This document shows positions 23,641 to 35,566 of a DNA stretch of 64,000 nucleotides, piece after piece; positions within the stretch are counted from its first letter, which is position 1, and each line of letters starts with the position of its first letter. The notes below the pieces were generated by a model. That model ran no database searches and was not told the DNA's origin. It saw only the letters and a program-made list of their open reading frames with translations. Position numbers and translations under genes: made by a program. This stretch comes from Mastigias papua (Eukaryota > Cnidaria > Scyphozoa > Rhizostomeae > Mastigiidae): NCBI GenBank assembly GCA_964019165.1, contig OZ025267.1, positions 18,377,985-18,441,984 on the forward strand, written 5' to 3'.

Positions 23641-24167
23641 GGAGAATCTTTGCTTTATTCCAAGCATTTCAGCAAGAATGTATGAGAACATAAAGCTGTA
23701 ATGCCCCGATTTATCTGACGTCACAATTAACATAACCCTTGTGTATCAATCAAATGTAACGTCAGTGGCAATTGCCTTGTTGTGGCAAATACCAAATTAA
23801 ACAATCCTTAATTCACGAAATTTTCGCGTGAGTTCTAAATTTGCTTATCTTTCAATTCATTCAATTCTCTCGCACCTGGATTTTGCACACATTTAATTTT
23901 CACACACACCATAGTGAGGGACAACAGTATAAGAGACTTCATATGCAATGCTACATATATTTTTCAAATTTGTCATGTTGGTTCTACGATAAGATAGGAC
24001 AAGCTAGCAATGACGCATAAAACGTTAAACGAACAATGCTCTGAAAATTTGGCAAATCGATCTGCAGATACTTAGGTGCTTCCTTGTTTGTAATTTTTCG
24101 CAGTCTAATATTCGCGCACCTCTTGAAAGGAACTATTTAGCGCACATCAAATTTTCGCACAGCAACT

Positions 24168-24169
<2 letters not shown>

Positions 24170-24257
<88 letters not shown>
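24170..24257. repeat. (TA)n microsatellite
   Basis: About 43 uninterrupted TA units, just left of the 128-bp palindrome. Confidence 0.98.
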
Positions 24258-24259
<2 letters not shown>

Positions 24260-24300
24260 AAACTGATTCTAAGCCGCATCCACACGTATATAAATTACAT

Positions 24301-24428
24301 AAAAAGAATCAACCAAAACTATACTTTTCTTTGAGTAAACGTTTCGATTAAAATCTTCATCAGTACTGATGAAGATTTTAATCGAAATGTTTACTTACAG
24401 AACAGTATAGTTTTGGTTGATTCTTTTT
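24301..24428. repeat. 128-bp near-perfect palindrome with CTGATGA...CGAAA on both strands
   Basis: Two 64-nt arms (24301-24364, 24365-24428) meet without a spacer and differ at only a handful of positions. Each arm, read away from the centre, has ACTGATGAAGATTTTAATCG then AAA. This resembles terminal repeats of Penelope-like elements and the hammerhead core, so it may be two element ends fused head to head. No coding sequence is attached. Confidence 0.8.
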
Positions 24429-24441
24429 ATCGATATAGATT

Positions 24442-24721
24442 CCTTAAGCTTTTAGATCTTTTTCTATGACCGTTCCACTCTTTTTCGTTACATTGATTCT
24501 TTTTTCGATTAATATATTCAATTAATGATTTAGTGTTTATTTGTGTGTCTAGAGGTTTTTCATCGTATCTAGCAACTGATGATGGATAGGAACAATCTGA
24601 AGCATGTTAAATAAGCAAATTCAGCATTAAAACTTTTCCTTAAGCTTTTAGATCTTTTTCTATAAACGTTCCACTCCTTTTCGTTACATTAATTCTTTTT
24701 TCGATTCATATATTCGATTGA

Positions 24722-24725
<4 letters not shown>
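24442..24725. repeat. Pair of 88-bp direct repeats
   Basis: Copies at 24442-24529 and 24638-24725, both beginning CCTTAAGCTTTTAGATCTTT and ending near TTAATGAT or TTGATGAT, separated by about 108 bp. They lie between the palindrome and the second (TA)n array and may be terminal repeats of the same element. Confidence 0.8.

Positions 24726-24814
<89 letters not shown>
24724..24814. repeat. (TA)n microsatellite
   Basis: About 45 TA units directly after the second 88-bp repeat. Confidence 0.98.
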
Positions 24815-24820
<6 letters not shown>

Positions 24821-25909
24821 GATTTTAGCAAACATTCATGGAGGCATTCGTGGAAGATTTGCCTTCCATTGTAAAATATACTAACGGACTAACTACATTT
24901 CAATTCCTAGGATGTTCTGACTATCTGAGAAAACGTCAGATGACTTGCTTTAGGGGAACAATTTTCCCTCTGCCCCAAACATAAAAATGACCACAAGTTA
25001 GATGCTAATATTTAACAACTGGCTGGTTCAGATCATACATTTCCGGTGAAAAAAACTCTAAATATAACCCTGTAATCTGCTATCTACACACGAATGGTCT
25101 ATTTCCAAAAGTATCTACGGCGAAAAGATTGAAAAATGCATTTCTTGACCTTGACAGTTTGGTATCTGGCATTAAAATTTCAAAGAAAAATCAAACAGAA
25201 AAAGAACCGGTCATACCAGAAACATTATAAGCATACTATTTCCTACTAACATCAACTTGAATGTACTACGATGAAATATGCGCAAAAATTGAGGTAAAAT
25301 ATTATACAAAAACAGCTACATGAACCCTACATCAAATATACGTAGTATTTACAGCAAACATGCAATAAATAATTACATCGAAAACCAAATGATAGGTAAC
25401 CTGAATTGGATAATTTCCATGTAAACGTTTTGCATTCGGTGACAAGCGAATGAAAGCAAACTGTCAGTTTTCTAAGAATTCTGCAGTATCATATACCAAT
25501 AAATCGTTGCAACCAACATATAAAACTCTAAAATAATTCACAAGTCAGACATAATAGGCCTACTTTAAATGCAAATATACAGCTATACCAGTACCGTTAT
25601 CCCAACAAAACAAATGAAAAATATAAATGTACGGTGCGTCAAAAGCAGCTAGGTGTCAAAATAAGCTATGAAATTGAGGATATCGCTTCTTGCAACTGGC
25701 AAAATTCAAGCCCGTCACTGCTGTCTCACCGTTCAATTTCCTCAACTGTGCTTTTCACTGCGGTGAAAGCCAGATACTTATAAGGTAGTCGAGAAAAGCC
25801 AAGCCACCAGTTGCTGATGTGTAATCTGAAAAACCCCTTAAAGCCAATTCACAAAGTATTAGGTCTTTGTATAGTGGATTTTACTATAAAAGCAGGTGGG
25901 TCATAATAG
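24815..25909. other. Intergenic stretch
   Basis: Between the (TA)n array and the end of the glycosyltransferase-like gene; nothing recognisable. Confidence 0.4.
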
Positions 25910-26225
25910 CTAGACATACAATTGATCGATAAATGTAACCATACCCGTCGTGTCATAACGATTTACACGTACACGTTTCTTAGAAAAAACTCGTGCACAA
26001 TGCACATGATAGATGTATAATACAAAACATGGATTGATAACCTCATAATTAAGTTTCTTCTGAAAGACGAATATCATAATGTTTTCAACCCCAAACTGAT
26101 CATTGCTATGACGCAACAATGCTAGATCCTCCTTATCTGGCGTTTCTGTGAGCACAAATGCAAAAGCATCGTGGCTGCCAATGTATGGAGCTGATCTTGC
26201 GCAATCATCGGGCATTTTGCAATAT
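25910..26225 (-). CDS. Exon 2 of the glycosyltransferase-like gene
   Basis: 316 nt after acceptor tccattctag. It restores the Arg codon and reads YCKMPDDCARSAPYIGSHDA in frame, then a Cys/His-containing C-terminal region to a stop at 25910. Confidence 0.75.
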
Positions 26226-28565
26226 CTAGAATGGAGGAATAATACCTGCTTTGAATGTTCATCTCGGTGAATGTGCGCTGTGGCCAATAGGCTTAACCGA
26301 ATAATAATAAAAAATTATCTTTTTTAGTAAGTAATGTCAGGGAAAGGCCATCGAGCCTATAACAAAATCCTGACAAAGGAAGAAAGAGAAAGGAAAGGTA
26401 AGTAGATAAGGAGATGAGATCACATTTGTTGTACATATACTTATACACGTCACCAGATGCAGACTCAGATATCTGCAATCACACTAGGACATGTCGAAGC
26501 AGAAACCTAAAGCGTAAGAAAATAAAAATAACACATAGTTAAAGCTCAGTTCCTCTACATTATGGCCGATTGGCCAATTGGTTAGAGCGCTTGACTGCTG
26601 AGCAAAACTGAGCAAAACATCGATGGTTCAAACTGAACCCTCGGATCATAGTTGGGATGTTGGGATGGAGGAACTTTTATTCGACATGTCTGCACGTAAC
26701 ACCATTTTACGTTTAACTTCTTACTAACCATTGCCCAATGCGAGCAACTATCATGCTATGCAGATAGGCTTACTTATGTGTTTGTAGTTTTAGTTTACTA
26801 GTTATTCGTAATCGCCACAGGGTTGCTATGTATTTCCATGCTCCCCGTGGTGTAGTCCTGTATTTTGTTGGTTGTAAATTATATACGGATAAAGAAAAAC
26901 AAATGTTCGCCCACTGTCCACCCAGCAGCAAATGGGTACCTGGTGGCAACACTGGGAAAGCCAAAGGCGGAGAGGAAAGGAACTGGCCACCCTACCTCAC
27001 TATATCGGCTGCTCAGGATAACTTTCCCTCTAACGGGCACTCTCCCGATGTACGGAATCGTATATGGGACGCACCTTTACCTTTTTTCCTTTACATTAGC
27101 TAGTCACCGCATCTACACTAAATCACTCGCCACACCCTCACTTCCCTAGACAATAATATGCTATAGGAACGTGTCACTAAACAATGCCAAGAGTTAGAAA
27201 ACCACTAGAGTGCCCCAAATTTCAGCAAGTCCCTATCAAAGAAGGTTGATAGGCTCGTAACAACACTTGAATAATATCTTAGTTAGTTGACATAATGTAT
27301 GACTACATGAATGCATGTACAATTAATATGTATATTGGTATTTCATGTATACACGTATTTTTATAAGGAGCCTAGCACAAGGCCCAGGTCCAAAATTTCC
27401 TTATTTTTGACCTCTTCCAGTCACATTTTAATATTAAAAGTTCCTAAATAGTTCTTTACCTGCGCAAACAATGCTGCAGACATTTCAGGTTCTCTGTGTT
27501 AAGGCAGGGGACTATCGACATCGTAAGTATCCAGGGAAACACGCCGGTGAACCATTTGCTACACGGATTACATACACTTAATGCGAAATCAGCTTCTTAA
27601 CTCTCTATTGTCTGCAGTGGTAAAAGTATTCGGAACTGAAGATTCTATAGGAATGTGGCCTTCAGTATTACAAGTTCCCCATATATTTCTGGCCTTCTAC
27701 AATTAAAATTCCCTTTTAAGGCACTTCATTATAAAGTACAAAACGTGTGTAAAATTACGGATACACACTTCAACTAGTAAACAAAAGTGCTATGAAAAAT
27801 CATAAGAATCACGCTCTACCTATAAAACGGAAGCACATACCTCTCATTCTTCCCATGCCTAGTCAAGGCATACATAAGCTTCCTTTCCTTGATCCTTTCA
27901 TGATCAAGAAGATTCCAGCCCTTGTCTAAGTAAACATCCTGATTTGTGAAAACAACAAGTTGGTCAAGTAGGTACTTCCCAATATACAACATCGCATCCT
28001 CATAAGTAGGATTGGGCGACTGTACCCAGTGAAATATGAGCTTGTGAGTAAAACGGAGTCTCTGGTTCATGATGTGTCTCACTACATTTTCGTTACTATA
28101 TACTATATGTATGGCAATTATATTATTGTTATTCAAGTTCATTTGTAAAACGTCTAGCAATTCTCGATCTCGTTCTTCCACCATTCTCTTTGAATCAGCC
28201 GGGCTTGGAGCACCACGATCGTTCCAACCAGCGCCGGGAAGTAGGAACTTGGCACGCCCAGCAATTACAGACATTGGGAAAAAATTGGTCACTAAGTGAA
28301 TCTTCTTCCTGGATTTACGCTTGCATAACATACAGTTCTCGTCAAACTCAAGTGAGTACTGCGGTCCTAAATCATACTTTGTTGGTGTCTTTGCAGCAAT
28401 TTCATTTCCTAACTCGTGCAGTTGCATCAGCTTCGCCTGGTTGCTATTATAAAGGAAAATCATGACAATAATTGCAATGGTAATCAATACTGTAATTTTA
28501 AATGACTCCCTCATTAATGGATTCCTTGTTGCTCCATACGTCATTTCCTTATCTGTGGCTATCAT
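25910..28565 (-). CDS. Type II membrane protein with glycosyltransferase-like motifs (346 aa, two exons)
   Basis: Joined exons (minus) 28565-27841 and 26225-25910 give 1041 nt. The start is the ATG at 28565; an in-frame stop lies just upstream. A short basic N-terminus precedes a signal anchor at about residues 22-40 (ITVLITIAIIVMIFLYNS), as in Golgi enzymes. The lumenal part has IHWVQSPNP-like spacing, then LVVFTNQDVYLDKGWNLLD (resembling the Asp-x-Tyr-x-Asp strand of some glycosyltransferases), YALTRHGKNE, then across the splice RYCKMPDD, YIGSHDAFAF, FGVENIMIF and YEVINPCFVL followed by HVHC. I recall this block order only from unnamed invertebrate proteins, so substrate and reaction are not assigned. 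The intron holds a nested SINE. Confidence 0.7.
26226..27840. other. Intron of the glycosyltransferase-like gene
   Basis: 1.6 kb; carries the interrupted SINE at 26563-27095 and otherwise nothing recognisable. Confidence 0.5.
26563..27095 (+). mobile_element. tRNA-derived SINE, copy 2, split by a nested insertion
   Basis: The head (GGCCAATTGGTTAGAGCGCT, with a 10-bp internal duplication, then GATGGTTCAAACTG) is at 26563-26660. The body (CACCCAGCAGCAAATGGGTA, GGAACTGGCCACCCTACCTC) is at 26904-27095. The roughly 240 bp between them is absent from copy 1; the junctions share ATGTT. The inserted piece includes CAGGGTTGCTATGTATTTCC, a segment related in inverse orientation to 32757-32810. Confidence 0.75.
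27841..28565 (-). CDS. Exon 1 of the glycosyltransferase-like gene
   Basis: 725 nt: cytoplasmic tip, signal anchor and the QDVYLD-containing region; ends GAGAG|GTATGT, splitting an Arg codon. Confidence 0.75.
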
Positions 28566-30036
<1,471 letters not shown>

Positions 30037-30339
30037 GGACCCATGTTAGTGTGGTCTTGATCAAACGTTGTGGTCTTGGAAAACGAGAGTGTGGTCTTCG
30101 AAATTTCAAAGTATAGCCACCTTTTTTATACTGTTGAAGCTCTGAGCTTCTTATCTGTCCTATTTAACCAATATTCATTACAACAACCTTTGTCCGTGAT
30201 TCTATGTTCCAAGTAATAGACAGAATTAGCAATGTAGATATTATAAAGCTTTTGTGATGTGCAGAACAAATAAGTTAAGGTATTGCAACTTTTACATCTG
30301 ATTTAAGATTTGATGGTTACTCTCTCATTTTAAATCTTC

Positions 30340-30825
30340 GGTTTTGTGAGGCGTCTATTCAGTCCCAGAGTGACTTCCTTCCTATTCCTGATCTCTTTTT
30401 GACTTCTTGCCAACAATTTATAACCTCCTTAATTAATATGCCAAGATACCTATACTGTTCTACTTCTTCTAACATTATTCCATCTGATTTTATGATGATC
30501 TTTGTTCCTAGACACTCTTCAATAACCATAACCATAGTCTTTCTTCCATTTAATTATTCAATTTCATACCATATTCCATACAACTTTCAGTTATCTTATC
30601 AACGAGCCTCTGTAAGCCTTCTTCTGAACAAGCTAGCAAAACCACAAAATAGCTGTGGCAATACCGTTTCATTAATGTCTATACAAGATTCATCTTGCAA
30701 AGCTTCGTTTATCAGGTCTTCACTATACAGATTGAAAACTACTGTTGAAAGAGCGCAGCCTTGCTTTACACCCTTCTCAACTTTAAACTATGAGGCACTC
30801 CCGAATTCCCTCTGAATTGTGCTAT
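30340..30825 (-). mobile_element. Fragment of an RTE-like non-LTR reverse transcriptase
   Basis: On the minus strand the sequence reads REFGSAS, a stop, then FKVEKGVKQGCALSTVVFNL followed by YSEDLINEAL, the QGC/LSP motif-B region of RTE-type reverse transcriptases. Further downstream come a YGMKLNN piece and VEQYRYLGILIKEV, matching the order thumb then YLG in such proteins. Stops and frameshifts break it, and only a C-terminal part of the enzyme is present. Confidence 0.75.
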
Positions 30826-31695
30826 TTGAGACCAGCATATATTTGATTTCAACCTGATTTCCTCTTCAGGTACATTATAGTAAAGTCACAGCAATCGATT
30901 AAAGTTCTCTTTCACCCAAGATCATCTACATTTAATTGAACTTGACTAACTCCAGCTATATTTCTTTGGATTAACATAACAGAGCAGAGGCAGTACCTTT
31001 CAAGCAAAGCAGAGGATCAAAAGTACTTGCCTAAAGTCCTTCAAGACACAGACGATGCCCACTACTTCCGAAAGCAAAACCGTAATCAAATAGAAAGAAA
31101 TAACGTCAGAGTTTGACGCTTAACATGAACTTAGTTTCCTGAAACTGATGTTTGATCATATATGCACCTGTGTTTATTTCCATGACAACTCCATTGCTTA
31201 CACTGCCTGCCTGTTTTCTAAAGGGAATTTCGTTCAGGAACACTTTGATGGTAGCGCTGTACCATTAGTAGTTCATAGCACTTCTTAGCATGCTGGAAAG
31301 ACCTTCCAAACTCAATTAACACAACATCAAAGAACAGAAGGCATTACCTGTCACATTGGAGAGACAAAGGGAGTGGTCATGAAATACGCTCATCCTATCT
31401 TAGGAAAAGATCGATCGCTCCAGACCATACCAAAACGCAAGCAAGACGTGTAAGTCAGGCTTGACCAAGAAATTTCACATAGTTGCATCAAAGAGAAATC
31501 TTTTAGACAAAATATCCGAACTTGTTTCCTTCTGTCGACACGAGTCCAAATTCAGCCTGGATAACTATAAAGAAGAAGTCACAAAAGACCCCACATAACA
31601 GTTATTGCCCTCTACAACTCTCCACCTGATAATCACATAAGCGTGACACTCGGAGCTATATGGCTTTCTGGATTTTACCTGACTTTTAATAATTA

Positions 31696-31701
<6 letters not shown>
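30826..31701. other. Intergenic stretch
   Basis: Nothing recognisable. Confidence 0.35.

Positions 31702-31789
<88 letters not shown>
31702..31789. repeat. (TA)n microsatellite
   Basis: About 44 units, ending at the left edge of the hairpin at 31787-31844. Confidence 0.97.
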
Positions 31790-31792
<3 letters not shown>

Positions 31793-31844
31793 AATAAAAA
31801 CCACTTTGTATATTCCAATATACAAAGTGGTTTTTATTTTCTAT
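31787..31844. repeat. Perfect 27-bp-arm hairpin between two (TA)n arrays
   Basis: Arms 31787-31813 and 31818-31844 (core GAAAATAAAAACCACTTTGT) are exact reverse complements around a 4-nt loop TCCA. Confidence 0.9.
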
Positions 31845-31883
31845 GTAATTTTCTGCATATGGATGAAGACAGATAAATTGGTG

Positions 31884-32029
<146 letters not shown>

Positions 32030-32401
32030 CTGAATCAGAGCTACATTTCACATAACCTTTATTAGCTCTTCTGTTCTGGTCTTCACAGCTTCAGCCCTGT
32101 CACTTAGTTCCTTTTCAATGCTAAGAACAATTGCTAATAGGGAGGCTCCCCCTTAGGTAATACTCACTGTCACTCCATTGTTTTATAGGTAATTTAAGCA
32201 GGCCACAAATCATTTTAAGATTAATACTGATGAGATATTTATCAAAACATCTACATTTAAATAAATTATATTTTGGATTTTGTCCCACCACCCTCTAATA
32301 AATTCCACATACTTAGCAATAACTCTGAAACACAGGTCATTCTCCAACAAAGCCTTCTGGTATATGCTGTAGTAAAAATAACAAAATTTTGCAAAATTGA
32401 A

Positions 32402-32406
<5 letters not shown>

Positions 32407-32472
<66 letters not shown>
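32407..32472. repeat. (TA)n microsatellite
   Basis: About 33 units. Confidence 0.97.
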
Positions 32473-32477
<5 letters not shown>

Positions 32478-32540
32478 AGAGGTGATACCTCAACTGCATC
32501 TTTTACAACACTAATGTGCTCGACAATTGAATGGAGCGTT

Positions 32541-32635
32541 ATAAGAATAATAATAAAAGTTATACCATACTGTCATACAGTTATACTGTTATACCATATT
32601 GTGTATGACAGTATGGTATAACTTTTATTATTATT

Positions 32636-32640
<5 letters not shown>
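32541..32640. repeat. Perfect 38-bp inverted repeat
   Basis: Arms 32541-32578 and 32603-32640 (ATAAGAATAATAATAAAAGT and onward) are exact reverse complements around a 24-nt loop; the right arm runs straight into a (TA)n array. Confidence 0.95.

Positions 32641-32715
<75 letters not shown>
32639..32715. repeat. (TA)n microsatellite
   Basis: About 38 units, directly following the right arm of the 38-bp inverted repeat. Confidence 0.97.
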
Positions 32716-32718
<3 letters not shown>

Positions 32719-32995
32719 GCAGCTAAAAGTTTACAGTACACTACGGACAATAAACGTTACAATATGATAGTGCATGGAGCATGGAAATCGATTGCAACCC
32801 TGCAACTATGACATATAAAAAATACCAACATATATTAATATATCCAAAACAAAAAGAAAAACAAAAAAATAACTACAAGGATGAAGAGTCATCACAGTGA
32901 CCATTCCACAGAGCGAACCTCGAGATGTAACGTTTGGATGTACATCTCGGATTCAATTATTTAGACCTGTATACCTGGCTGGACTCTAAATGCAT

Positions 32996-33360
32996 GGGAG
33001 TAATGGAGCTCAAAAAATTCTTTGAATAATTTAGTGGTTTTTAAACATCTAGGGCATGTACTTTCTCCATAAGAAAGGATTTTATATAACAAGTATGTCT
33101 TGTTCACTAACAGTCATTTCATATTGTCTCACAGTTTGTATAGAAAGCCATATACGAAATCGTCCAAACTGTCCCAAATTTGAAATTGTCCAATGTTGGA
33201 TGCTTTCCAATAAACCCTTCTATGCAAAATGTGAGACAATATGACATGTCTGGTGAAAAAAAGATGCTTATGTACAATCCATTCTTATGGAGAAAGTACA
33301 TGCCCTAGACATTTGAAAAACACTAAGCTATTTAAGTATTTTATGAGCTCCACTACTCCT
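32996..33360. repeat. Long imperfect inverted repeat, about 365 bp in total (fold-back element)
   Basis: Left arm 32996-33145 and right arm 33218-33360 are diverged reverse complements; shared blocks are GGAGTAATGGAGCTC, CTAGGGCATGTACTTTCTCC, CATATTGTCTCACA and TATAGAA. The pairing continues weakly into the central part. No target duplication was identified. Open frames on both strands mirror each other and are not genes. Confidence 0.8.
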
Positions 33361-35566
33361 ATGTAGATGTAAAGTTTGAGCAATGAAAGCTTTTGAGCTT
33401 TGTTTGATGCAATTCTGATTCACTCTGGCCTAGACTGTGCTTTCTCAATAAACTTGCTATATCTTTCAGATATTCCAATCTAAAACTTTGAATTCTAGCA
33501 AAACTGTGTTATTTTTTTATATTTGAGGCAGATTGACGACAACCTAGCAGGAAAATAAGGCATGCAAAAAGACTTAAGTATTAGATTTTCAAACAGAAAA
33601 CTAAGGTAAATTTCTGGAAAGTGGGCTTTCTAGCACTTTGAGTGTATCATATACATTCTACTACTTGACAATGGCACCAAGGCAAAAATTTACTCCAAAA
33701 TTGCCATCTTGTGGCAAATCCATACCCCATAGATTCCCGAGCAACATTGACACAATCTGATTTTTACTATTCTGGAAGAAGTCCAGGTCTATAAAAGGTC
33801 CTAAAAAGATAGAGGGCTAGAAGAGACTCATATACACATAAGAGCTCACTGAAGATTCAAAAATTTCAACAAGGTTAGAATATACAAAAAGTACTATAAA
33901 ACTTGAAAAGTCAGGGCTATGACCTCCAAATTTTCAGGATTTTCTCATCTCAATAAGTTCAATCAACATTAGAAGTTCCATAGGTTGTTAAGGTTGTTAA
34001 GTGACACCAAATGTACATCTACAATGGAATGGTCCATGTGCCTGAGCTTTTAAGATATTGAATCAGCATTATAACTTTATGCAAATTTCAGGTTTGTCAA
34101 CTTCAGAGACTTTGCATTTCAAAGTTAGCAAACAATACTGCATCTCTTATCAGCTGATAAAAGGGTCATAGATTGCATATACAGTAATGGAATACTGAAA
34201 AGATATCAGCCCCCCCCCCTCCACAACTTCCATTTAAGCAAAATATTGTGTACATAGGACTCTGTTGCATTTCTACAACAAAGGATACAAACAGTAGGGG
34301 CATACCATGACCCCTAAGCGGAAATAGGGTGCACGCCCCTGGCAAATCCAGAAACAAATATGTAAGTCATGCCAATTTATGGACTGAAATACCTGGATGA
34401 TACCGATTGTGATCATCTCTTTCTACCGTCCGCATCAAGGTTTTGCAAGTTATGACCATTTTACCTCCCATCAACACATTTACAGAGCACTTTCACAATA
34501 GTGGGGTGTCCACCCCTAATCACACTCCCAAGTAGATACGCTCCTGGATACAATTTCCGCGGAGGGTATGATCCAAAAAGTAAGAAGTAAACAAATGTAC
34601 TGTGGAGAGATTGTTGAAGACCAGTCACTAACAAAGGAAATTACCTGCTTGATTCGCACGCATCAGATACGATACTCCGCGTACTGTTTCAAGAGATAAC
34701 AGTGTCCTAAGTTCCATCTTTTATCTGTTCACTTAGCACAGTCAGACTGTTGATCAATGACATTCTTTAATATATCTACATACAAACTTGCGTGATCTGT
34801 TCTACAACATACGCGTATATAATGCTTGGCGTTCTGTTTCTGGTTGACGTGTCAAGTTTCTGGACAAAATGATGCAACGTAACCAATATTCGTGATTCTA
34901 TATTTCCTTGTAAGCTATTGTTTATACAATTAAAACAGATAATCAACTATTTGCTAGTGCGTTGGACAACACATACCGAATAGTGATTCTGTTGCTACAG
35001 GAGCATCGACAGGCATGCGTTGTCAAAGCTACGCAAGTCTATGAGCTCATATGTAAACAAGAACTTCAAGAGCACATATTGACTTCAAGTTAGAGCGCAT
35101 GCAAAGCCGTAAACTCTAACGTGCAAAGTCAGTAACTATTAAGTATAAAGCTAAAAATGTCATATACTGCAGACACTAGTAATTCATGAAAAGTGCTGAT
35201 GAAAGCAAATAATTAAATGGCCTTACCATTACGCTCCGAAAGGAAGACAGCTAACAAGCAAACAACTCTATCACAAGGATGACTGTACGAAATTTTGCTC
35301 CTTCGCACCGTCGATGCTCCGCTCGCAGCGAAGCATCAACTTCTATATTTTTCGAGTTTTCATCATTTTTTAATATGTTGAAATAAGGTGAGAGCAAGAG
35401 CATTTAATTATATTGCTCTAAGAAGGTATTTCTTGTAAGAAACTGATGCGATTTTGGAACAAATTTCCAACGAATTCAGCCTATAACGGAACGTAAAGTG
35501 GAGTCTTTCTACTGTTACATCTCTTTTTCAACGTTGTCTGGTACAACTGCTTTGATTAACTAGAAG
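33361..35566. other. Intergenic stretch
   Basis: No gene or repeat recognised; short poly-C tract near 34210. Confidence 0.35.

Noticed and set aside
33056..33301. Two similar 60-codon frames on opposite strands (MYFLHKKG and MYFLHKNG)
   Set aside because: They mirror each other because of the long inverted repeat; no splice or protein support.
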